From the NCBI GenBank assembly GCA_038501625.1, contig JAZAYU010000012.1, forward strand, positions 1,426,001 to 1,490,000: a stretch of DNA of 64,000 nt. The letters run 5' to 3'. The translations under genes and the position numbers were made by a program. The DNA comes from Corbicula japonica (Eukaryota; Mollusca; Bivalvia; Venerida; Cyrenidae). The notes under the pieces were generated by a model that searched no databases, was not told the origin of the DNA, and saw nothing but the letters and a program-made list of their open reading frames with translations. Of this stretch, positions 55,083 to 64,000 are shown piece after piece (the first letter of the stretch is position 1; the number at the start of each line of letters is the position of its first letter).

Positions 55083-55601
55083 AAGGTGAAATATGCATAT
55101 CAGGAATTGCCACATTCAGAAAACAACAGCCTCCCCACACAGTCAAGAAGAAGAGAGGGGGAGAGAGCATGGTTAATAAAATAATCAGTTTCAAAAAGGA
55201 CGCCACTAACAAAAAACAAAAATGAGAACCCGAGGGGTTACCGCCTTGGAACGGTCAGTGGCAAATCAAATTGCCACTGGGGGTTTAAACCAGGTTCTAG
55301 GGTGCACCAACCTCACACTTGCCCCAACAGGTTCTCGTATCACAAGACAAGTACAAATTGTCTTGGTGAAATAACTCCAACCCACCCATCAGCTCAACAA
55401 TGTTGTATGCAAAAGCATACAAACATAAAAACATAAGAAGCTAATAGCATTGCAAAGCCAAAGGGCGGGTACTCAATGATCTTTCCGAGACCAGAGCATC
55501 TGGAGTAAAATCAGCAAGAACACGATGACAGGGATAAAAGAAACAAATCGAGCTTCTAGGTTCTTTTAAGAAAAGATTTCCCCATTAACCTTCATAAACT
55601 C
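55083..55601 (-). other. PLE 3' untranslated region, copy 4
   Basis: Homologous to the other copies but the most diverged. The central part, from the CAAGACAA stem through GTTGGGGCAAGTGTGAGG, GGTGCACC, GGTTTAAACC and the CAGTGGCAA stem to CCAAGGCGGTA, is almost unchanged (hairpin A 55340-55369, hairpin B 55256-55279). The last 150 bp differ by many substitutions and indels. This contrast points to a functional RNA core. Confidence 0.75.
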
Positions 55602-58364
55602 TTAAACCCCTGCCACCGTCGTGCAATCAAAGAGGTAAGCATAATGATCAACTGTAGAAGGGTTAATCACTAGGCCTGCAGAGCGCTGTAAAATATCATG
55701 TTGGTAACCTTTCTTTTTAAATTTACAGATGGTTTTTACGAATAACCGGGAGAAATTAACACTGCCTTTTATCTTTTTAAGTTTATAAATTAAATCTCCA
55801 TAACAAACTGGTTGTGAAATACCTTGTTGCAAAAGTGATTTTAAACTGCATTTGTATTTATGAATTAAATCTGGGTATCGGCGATAAAACTTGCAAAAGG
55901 TTTTCCTTAATTTGTGATACCGATAACCTTGTTTTAAAAGTTTTTCTGTAATGCAAAGATTACGTTCATTGAAATCATTAACATTGTTGCAAGCTCTTGA
56001 AAAGCGAACAAGCTGTGAGATATAAACCCCATAAGATGTTGCACGGGGAACATCGCCGTCTAAAAACGGAAAATTTACTATATTAAAATTAAAATCATCT
56101 CTTTTATCATAAATTTTAGTAGTGACATAACCATTTTCAATGGACAGATTTAGATCGAGAAAGTTTGCTTGCTTTTCTGAAGTGTTCGCTTTGTTAAGTT
56201 GTAGTTCTTTAGGATAAATCTTATTAACAAGTAATGGAAAATGGTTATTGTCTATATTTAATAAATCATCAAGGTACCTCGAGGTGTTGTTAAAAGCTGT
56301 AATTATATCATCTTGATTTTCAGTAGAAAGAGATAACATAAAGTCTCTTTCATAACAGTATAAAAACAGATCAGCAACAAGGGGTGCACAATTAGTACCC
56401 ATTGGGATGCCTATTACTTGTTTATAAATAGAGGTACCGAATCTAACATAAATATTATCTAGTAAGAAAGTTAGCGACTCTATAAGGTCTTGACAAGTCC
56501 ATAAGGTATAATTATCATAAGAACCATCTGTAAAAAATGCCCTATGTTCATTACAAGCGATGAAGGCTTTATTCTCTCTAGCAAACGTTTTTTCAATGAG
56601 ACTGGTTAGTTTGTCTCTTATTAAATTATGAGGGAGCGAAGTGTATAATGTTGAGAAATCGTAAGTAGACAAACAGAACGCCCGATAATTATTTGATTTA
56701 AGCTTATTCAAAACGTCATTTGAATTCTTAATCGACCAAAATAAATTTTTGCCAGAAGTTTCAAAAACCTTATCACAATACCTAATTACGTGTTCTTTTA
56801 TAGCTGTAAGACAAGATGTTAAGAGCACAGATAATTTAGTAGTAGTGCAAGAACTAGAGTTAGCAATAAATCTTGCTTTATACGGTGTTTTATGCATTTT
56901 AGGTAACCAATACATAGTAGGTACTTTGTCTTGTTTCGGCTCAATACTGATTCTAAATTTTGTAATTTGTAGAGTGTGTGCAGTAACAATATCACTCTCA
57001 GATGAAGAAGTCAGTATATAAGCATTAGTGCTGTTCAGTTCTTCAGTTTGAATATTAATATAGTGTATTCGTCACACTATAATTACATTATTAGAAGCCT
57101 TATCAGCAGGTGTTAAAACAAATCTGTTATGAAAGTCTTGAATTCCTTTTTTCAAATGACGAAAGTTAAAACGAGGTCGAGGTGGTAATAAAGCAATGTT
57201 TCTTTCATAAAATGATATACGGGTGTCAATTATTTTGAATATGTGCTTTTTCCAGTTAGAAAGTGCATTAGGCTCGGCATGTTCTCTTTTGCACCATTTA
57301 TTGCAAAATAAGTTCAAAGACTCGGCAATTTCTGCACGGCATGCATTAAAGTCAATTTTGGATGATATTCTATATTTGGGACCTTTAGAAATTAAATTAC
57401 GAATTCTAGAGTCTTTGATTAAATTAAGATCACCGGTAACAATATGACCGGCAGGCTTATAGCAATATTTAGAAGTTAAACAATCTCAAGATTTTGGTGT
57501 ATTTTCAATGATCTGTAAATCCGATGTAATTTTATTGTAATTAAAAATTGTATTTCTAGTTGGTTTGTTGTATTTATAACAAACCATAGGCGATTCAGTA
57601 TTCTTAAAATAAATAGGAACCGCCGATTGAACTGTTTTATCTTTAAATATACTAGGAAGGTCAATAAAATCTATTCCTTTATTTAAAAAAGTAATTTTAA
57701 GGAAATGTCTTTGATGGTCAGATTCCAAGTCAATATGCGGCCTGAGAACATGCCGAGTATAACACTGAATAAGACTAGCAACCTCGTAAAATGGATGGGT
57801 TCTAATGACGATGTCGTCGGCTTCCTCATCCAGTTTCTGCAAACTTGATATAGAAAGAGAAGCTAACCTAGATAGCATAGCGTGTCTGTCAGATTGTTTT
57901 AAAATAATATGTAGGTCATGAATAGAACAACGAATACGTGATTTTCTTTTTATGTTTCCATTAGTTCTGCTTCCGTGCGACCTCGATTTTCTTTTACGTA
58001 TTTCAAGTAATTCAAAGACGTCATAATCAGGATTTTTAGAAATGTTGCCTTCTTGATAAATATTATCATTTAAACCAAGTGGGTAAGGAGTTTGTAATTT
58101 TTTAATCCATTTCTGCTCCGAAACGAGCCTGGCCCTGATTTTAAATGCTCTTGAAGCAGTGCTGTCAAATGAAAGTTTTTCTACTGGTTGAACGGAAATA
58201 TTTTGTAAACGGTGTCCTGAATGCTTAAAGTGTTGGTATAAAAATGTTTTAAATTTACTGTTGTTTCGAATTTTAGAACAATGTTGTCCAAAACGTGTTT
58301 TTAAAGGGCGACCTGTTTGTCCCACATATTGAATACCACAGTTATTAGAATTTCAAGTTAAAAC
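55602..58364 (-). CDS. GIY-YIG endonuclease/reverse transcriptase polyprotein with three in-frame UGA (5'-truncated)
   Basis: One frame of 920 residues ending in TAA (55602-55604), interrupted only by TGA at residues 4, 293 and 431. Order: GIY-YIG endonuclease at residues 1-100, with Val-Leu-Thr-TGA then NSNNCGIQYVGQTGR, Arg24 in KTRF, His28, the QHFKHSGH histidines, and Glu83 in SEQKWIKKLQTPYPLGLND; a basic region with RKRKSRSHG and IKRKSR; linker U-x-C at 293-295 with AGHIVTGDLN; PADKASNNVIIV then TGA at 431; RT from about 485 (YWLPKMHKTPYKARF), motif A Asp569 in STYDFSTLYTSLP, motif B 652-658 (GIPMGTN), motif C 697-700 (YLDD), and PRATSYGVYISQLVRF near 772-787. Nuclease before RT is the reverse of canonical Penelope and matches Naiads. 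The original start and the first Tyr of GIY are lost. Catalytic RT residues are all present. Confidence 0.88.
57072..57074 (-). other. In-frame UGA, putative selenocysteine before the RT core (copy 4)
   Basis: TGA between NNVIIV and Arg-Ile-His-Tyr, homologous to 49057-49059 in copy 3. The frame continues open through about 50 codons (including TSSSESDIVTAH) into YWLPKMHK. Confidence 0.78.
57486..57488 (-). other. In-frame UGA, putative selenocysteine in the linker CxC motif (copy 4)
   Basis: TGA between NTPKS and Asp-Cys-Leu-Thr gives U-x-C, with a further Cys in KYCYKPAGHIVTGDL. Same site as 49471-49473 in copy 3, although surrounding codons differ silently between copies. The codon was therefore kept while neighbours changed. 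Confidence 0.78.
58353..58355 (-). other. In-frame UGA, putative selenocysteine in the endonuclease CCHH motif
   Basis: Fourth codon of the remaining frame, in Val-Leu-Thr-TGA-NSNNCGIQYVG. PLE endonucleases carry a CCHH zinc-binding motif whose first two Cys lie just before YVG/YIG. TGA stands at the first Cys, and Cys9, His28 and the downstream His are present. Only this copy extends far enough to show the site, and it lies 11 bp from the truncation, so support is weaker than for the other two. Confidence 0.65.
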
Positions 58365-58366
58365 GT

Positions 58367-61300
58367 AAAGACACGTTCACTTTTTCGCGGTCTTTACGCT
58401 ATTTAATAATTATAGTGTTTTTTTCCCCGTTTGGTACCTTGCCGACTGTGTAGAGCTCTGAAATTTCGGCCATAAGCTCACCTCAAATATGTCTAGAAAC
58501 CGTGCAAATTTCAAAGATATCGGATTATTACAAAGACACATTCACTTTTTCTCGCACTTTACGCTTTTAAATAATTATAGTGTTTTCCCCCGTTTGGTAC
58601 CTTGCCGACGGTCTAGAGCTCTGACATTTCGGCCATAAGCTCACCTCAAATTTCTCTAGAAACCGTGCAAATTTCAAAGATATCGGATAATTACAAAGAC
58701 ATATTCACTTTTTCTCCCATGTTACGCTATTTAATAATTATAGTGTTTTTACCCCGTTTGGTACCTTGCCGACGGTCTAAAGCTCTGAAATTTCGGCCAT
58801 AAGCTCTCCTCAAAAATCTCTAGAAACCGTGCAAATTTCAAAGATATCGGATTATTACAAAGACACGTTCACTTTTTCTCGCACTTTACGCTATTTAATA
58901 AGTATTGTGTTTTTTCCCCAGTTTGGTACCTTGACGACGGTCTAGAGCTCTGAAATTTCGGCCATGAGCTCATCTAAAATATTTCTAGAAACCGTGCAAA
59001 TTTCAAAGATGTCGGATTATTACAAAGACACGTTCACATTTTCTCGCACTTTACTCTATTTAATAATTATAGTGTTTTTTCCCCCGTTTGGTACCTTGCC
59101 GACGGTCTAGAGCTCTGAAATTTTCGGCCATAAGCTCACCTCAAATATCTCTACAATCCGTACAAATTTCAAAGATATCGGATTATAACAAAGACACGTT
59201 CACATTTTCTTGCACTTTACGCTATTAAATAATTACAGTGTTTTTTCCCCCGTTTTGTACTTTGCTGACGGTCGAGAGCCATGAAATTTCGGCCATAAGC
59301 TCACATCAAATATCTCTAGAAACCGTGCAAATTTCAAAGATATCGGAATATTATAAAGACACGTTCACTTTTTCTCGCACTTTACGCTATTAAATAATTA
59401 TAGTGTTTTTTTCACCCGTTTGGTACCTTGCCGACGGTCTAGAGCTATGAAATTTCGGCCATAAGCTCACCTCAAATATCTCTAGAAACCGTGCAAATTT
59501 TAAAGATATCGGATTATTAAAAAGACACGTTGTCTTTTTCTCGCACTTTACGCTTTTTAATAATTATAGTGTTTTTCCCCAGTTTGGTACCTTGCCGACG
59601 GTCTAGAGCTCTGGAATTTCGGCAATAAGCTCACCTCAAATATCTCTAGAAACCGTGCAAATTTCAAAGATATCGGATTATTTTAAAGACACGTTCACTT
59701 TTTCTCGCACTTTACTCCATTTAATAATTATAGTGTTTTCCCCCGTTTGGTACCTTGCAGACGGTCTAGAGCTATGAAATTTCGGCCCTAAGCTCACCTC
59801 AAATATCTCTAGAAACCGTGCAAATTTCAAAGATATCGGATTATTACAAAGACACGTTCACTTTTTCTCGCAATTTACACTATTTAATAATTATAGGTTT
59901 TTTTCCCCGATTGGTACCTTGCCTTCGGTCTGGAGCTCTGAAATTTCGGCCATAAGCTCATCTCAAACATCTCTAGAAACCGTGCAAATGTCAAAGATAT
60001 CGGATTATTACAAAGACACGTTCAGTTTTTCTCGCACTTTACACTATTTAATAATTATAGATTTTTTTCCCCCGTTTGGTACCTTGCCGACGGTCTAGAG
60101 CTCTGAAAATTCGGCCATAAGCTCACTTCAAATATCTCTAGAAACCGTGCAAATTTAAAAGACATCGGATTATTACAAAGACACGTTCACTTTTCTCGCA
60201 CTTTACGCTATTTAACAATTATAGTGTTTTTTTCCCCGTTTGGTACCTTGCCGACGGTCTAGAGCTCTGAAATTGCGGGCATAAGATCATCTTAAATATC
60301 TCTAGAAACCGTGCAAATTTCAAAGATATCGGATTATTACAAAGACACGTTCACTTTTTCTCGCACTTTACGCTATTTAATAATTATACTGTTTTTTCCC
60401 CCGTTTGGTACCTTGCCGACGGTCTAGAGCTCAGAAATTTCGGCCATGAGCTCACCTCAAATATCTCTAGAAACCTTGCAAATTTCAAAGATATCGGTTT
60501 ATTACAAAGGCACGTTCACATTTTCTCGCACTTTACGCTATTTAATAATTATAGTGTTTTTTCCCCTGTTTGGTACCTTGCCGACGGTCTAAAGCTATGA
60601 AATTTCGGCCATAAGCTCACCTCAAATATCTCTAGAATCCGTGCAAACTTTAAAGATATCGGATTATTACAAAGACACGTTCACTTTTTCTCGCACTTTA
60701 CGCTATTTAATAATTAAAGTGTTTTTTCCCCCGTTTGGTACCTTGCCGACGGTCTAGAGCTCGGATATTTCGGCCATAAGATCACCTTAAATATCTCTAG
60801 AATCCGTGCAAATTTCAAAGATATCGGATTATTACAAAGACACGTTCACTTTTTCTCGCACTTTACGCTATTTAATAATTATAGTGTTTTTCCCCCCGTT
60901 TGGTACCTTGCCGACGGTCTAGAGCTCTGAAATTTCGGCCAAAAGCTCACCTAAAATATCTCTAGAAACCGTGCAAATTTCAAAGATATCGGATTATTAA
61001 GAAGACACGTTCTCTTTTTCTCGCACTTTACGCTATTTAATAATTATAGTGTTTTTCCCCCGTTTGGTACCTTGCCGACGGTCTAGAGCTCTGAAATTTC
61101 GGCAATAAGCTCACCTTAAAACATCTCTAGAAACCGTGCAAATTTCAAAGATATCGGATTATTACAAAGACACGTTCACTTTTTCTCGCACTTTACGCTA
61201 TTTAATAATTATAGTGTTTTTCCCCCGTTTGGTACCTTGCCGACGGTCTAGAGCTCTGAAATTTCTGCCATAAGCTCACCTCAAATATCTCTAGAAACCG

Positions 61301-64000
61301 TGCAAATTTCAAAGATATAGGATTATTACAAAGAAACGTTCACTTTTTCTTGCACTTTACACTATTAAATAATTATAGTGTTTTTTTCCCCCGTTTGGTA
61401 AATTCCTCACGGTCTAGAGCTCTGAAATTTCGGCAATAAGCTCACCTTAAAACATCTCTAGAAACCGTGCAAATTTCAAAGATATCGGATTATTACAAAG
61501 ACACGTTCACTTTTTCTCGCACTTTACGCTATTTAATAATTATAGTGTTTTTCCCCCGTTTGGTACCTTGCCGACGGTCTAGAGCTCTGAAATTTCGGCC
61601 ATAAGCTCACCTCAAATATCTCTAGAAACCGTGCAAATTTCAAAGATATCGGATTTGTACAAAGACACGTTTACTGTTTCTCGCACTTTACGCTATTTAA
61701 AAATTATAGTGTTTTTCCTCCGTTTGGTACCTTGCCGACGGTCTAGAGCTCTGAAATTTCGGCCATAAGCTCCCCTCAAATATCTCTAGAAATCGTGCAA
61801 ATTTCAAAGATATCGGATTATTACAAAGACACGATCACTTTTTCTCGCACTTTACGCTATTTAATAATTATAGTGTTTTTTCTCCCGTTTGGTACCTTGC
61901 CGACGGTCTAGAGCTCTGAAATTGCGGCCATAAGCTCACCTTAAATATCTCTAGAAACCGTGCAAATTTCAAAGATATCAGATAATTACAAAGACACATT
62001 CACATTTTCTTGCATTTTACGCTTTTTAATAATCATAGCGTTTTTCCCACGATTAGAACCTTGCCGACGATCTAGAGCTCTGAAATTTCGGCCATAATCT
62101 CATCTTAAATATCTCTAGAAACCGTGCAAATTTCAAAGATATCGGATTATTACAAAGACACGTTCACTTTTTCTCGCACTTTACGCTATTTCATAATTAT
62201 AGTGATTTTCACCCGTTTGGTACCTTGCCGACGGTCTAGAGCTCTGAAATTTCGGCCATAAGCTCTCCTCAAATATCTCTAGAAACCGTGCAAATTTCAA
62301 AGATATCGGATTATTACAAAGACACGTTCACTTTTTCTCGCACTTTACGCTTTTTAATAATTATAGTGTTTTTCCCCCGTTTGGTACCTTGCCGACGGTC
62401 TAGAGCTCTGAAATTTCTGCCATAAGCTCACCTCAAACATCTCTAGAAACCGTGCAAATTTCAAAGATATCGGATTATTACAAAGGCACGTTCACTTTTT
62501 CTCGCACTTTACACTATTTAATAATTATAGGTTTTTTCCCCCGTTTGGTACCTTGCCGACGGTCTAGAGCTCTGAAATTTCGGCCATAAGCTCACCTCAA
62601 ATATCTCTAGAAACCGTGCAAATTTCAAAGATATCGGATTATTACAAAGACACGTTCACTTTTTCTCGCACTTTACGCTATTTAATAATTATAGTGCTTT
62701 TCCCCCGTTTGGTACCTTGCCGACGGTCTAGAGCTCTGAAATTATGGCCATAAGCTCACCTCAAATATCTCTAGAAACCGTGCAAATTTCAAAGATATCG
62801 GATTATTACAAAGACACGTTCACTTTTTCTCGCACTTTACGCAATTTAATAATTATAGTGTTTTTCCCCCCGTTTGGTACCTTGCCGACGGTCTAGATCT
62901 CTGAAATTTTCGGCCATAAGCTCACCTCAAATATCTCTAGAAACCGTGCAAATTTCAAAGATATCGGATTATTACAAAGACTCATCCACTTTTTCTCGCA
63001 CTTTACACTATTTAATAATTATAGGGGTTTTTCACCCGTTTGGTACCTTGCCGACGGTCTAGAGCTCTGAAATTTCGGCCATAAGCTCACCTCAAACATC
63101 TCTAGAAACCGTGCAAATTTCAAAGATATCGGATTATTACAAAGACACGTTCACTTTTTCTCGCACTTTACTCTATTTAATAATTATAATGTTTTTCCCC
63201 CGTTTGGTACCTTGCCGACGGTCTTGAGCTCTGAGATTTCGGCCATAAGCTCACCTCAAATATCTCTAGAAACCGTGCAAATTTCAAAGACATCGGATTA
63301 TTACAAAGACACGTTCGCTTTTTCGCGCACTTTACACTTTTTAATAATTATAATGTTTTTTCCCCCGTTTGGTACCTTGCCGACGGTCTAGAGCTCTGAA
63401 ATTTCGGCCATAAGCTCACCTCTTAAATATCTCTAGAAACCGTGCAAATTTCAAAGATATCGGATTATTACAAAGACACGTTCTCTTTTTCTCGCACTTT
63501 ACGCTATTTAATAATTATAGTGTTTTTTCCCCCGTTTGGTACCTTGCCGACGGTCTAGAGCTCTGAAATTTCGGCCATGAGCTCACCTCGAATATCTCTA
63601 GAAACCGTGCAAATTTCAAAGATATCGGATTATTACAAAGACACGTTCACTTTTTCTCGCACTTTACGCTATTTAATAATTATAATGTTTTTTTCCCCGT
63701 TTGGTATCTTGCCGACGGTCTAGAGCTCTGAAATTTCGGCCATAAGCTCATCTTAAATATCTCTAGAAACCGTGCAAATTTCAAAGATATCGGATTATTA
63801 CAAAGACACGTTCACTTTTTCTCGCACTTTACGCTATTTAATAATTATAGTGTTTTTCCCCCGTTTGGTACCTTGCCGACGGTCTAGAGCTCTGAAATTT
63901 CTGCCATAAGCTCACCTCAAACATCTCTAGAAACCGTGCAAATTTCAAAGATATCGGATTATTACAAAGGCACGTTCACTTTTTCTCGCACTTTACACTA
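58367..64000 (+). repeat. Satellite array segment E
   Basis: About 5.6 kb of the same monomer continuing to the window edge, in the same orientation. It is moderately diverged. One two-monomer duplication is visible: GGCAATAAGCTCACCTTAAAAC at 61101 and again at 61432, 331 bp apart. The array continues beyond the window. No gene is seen. Confidence 0.96.

Larger units (their letters stand above)
55083..58366 (-). mobile_element. Naiad-type Penelope-like element, copy 4, longest copy
   Basis: A minus-strand insertion between GGATTATTAC(AAA) and AAAGACACGTTC, adjacent positions of the monomer, with at most a 3-bp ambiguity or target duplication. It covers nearly the whole known domain set and is truncated just upstream of the endonuclease CCHH motif. 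It differs from copies 1-3 by many silent and some amino-acid changes, and its 3' tail is different (ATATGCATATTTCACCTTTT). It therefore represents a second subfamily. Confidence 0.94.

Noticed and set aside
55602..58364. Alternative nuclear genetic code (UGA as Trp or Cys throughout)
   Set aside because: Trp is encoded by TGG and Cys by TGC/TGT at all other conserved positions, and TGA occurs only at three sites. A reassigned code would place TGA at many positions.
55602..58364. Simple pseudogene decay of the PLE frame
   Set aside because: Across two diverged copies there are no TAA, TAG or frameshift lesions over about 2.7 kb, and the TGA sites are shared and coincide with expected Cys. 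The 5' truncation still makes the individual copies probably inactive.
58364..58400. Start codon and 5' untranslated region of the PLE
   Set aside because: The element is cut at about 58366 and continues directly into satellite (AAAGACACGTTC). Non-ATG starts such as GTG at 58325 lie inside the conserved endonuclease motif and are not real starts.
1..64000. CRISPR array
   Set aside because: The repeats are 164/165 bp and contiguous, with no unique spacers of uniform length; this is a eukaryotic satellite.

Overview
The window is eukaryotic, non-genic heterochromatin-type DNA. About 54.5 kb of the 64 kb is one tandem satellite array. The monomer is 164 or 165 bp and about 61% A+T; the 1-bp difference comes from the T5/T6 run before CCCCC. 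Roughly 330 monomers are present, all in the same orientation. The only other content is four 5'-truncated copies of one retrotransposon family inserted into the satellite. I see no host gene, rRNA, tRNA or CRISPR.

The retrotransposon is a Penelope-like element (PLE). Two copies (47060-50284 and 55083-58366, both on the minus strand) are long enough to show the domain order: GIY-YIG endonuclease first, then a linker with a CxC-type motif, then reverse transcriptase. Canonical PLEs have the endonuclease at the C-terminus. The permuted order is that of the Naiad clade (Craig et al. 2021). In both long copies a single reading frame runs from the endonuclease to a TAA stop and is interrupted only by TGA codons: three in the longer copy and two at the same sites in the other. 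The best reading is UGA-encoded selenocysteine at sites that are cysteine in relatives: the first Cys of the CCHH motif of the endonuclease, the first Cys of CxC, and a Cys just before the RT core. Multi-selenocysteine Naiads are reported from clams and spiders, so the host is probably one of these. I did not find a SECIS element, but the 3' untranslated region has two hairpins conserved in all four copies.

Layout. 1-21112: diverged satellite with mosaic block duplications (9.0-14.6 kb largely recopies 1.5-9.0 kb). 19235-30666: two tandem copies of a 5,716-bp block, each containing satellite and the same inserted PLE fragment (21113-22592 and 26829-28308, plus strand). 28309-47059: satellite that becomes very homogeneous around 35.7-43 kb, with recombination scars. 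47060-50284: PLE copy 3. 50285-55082: satellite. 55083-58366: PLE copy 4, the longest and the most diverged. 58367-64000: satellite.

How the parts relate: the satellite serves as landing ground for the PLE. Each insertion falls at a different place in the monomer with essentially no satellite loss. Unequal exchange then amplified blocks, carrying one PLE fragment along. The copies are 5'-truncated and probably immobile, but their frames are unbroken apart from TGA, so they are recent offspring of an active selenoprotein-encoding element elsewhere in the genome.
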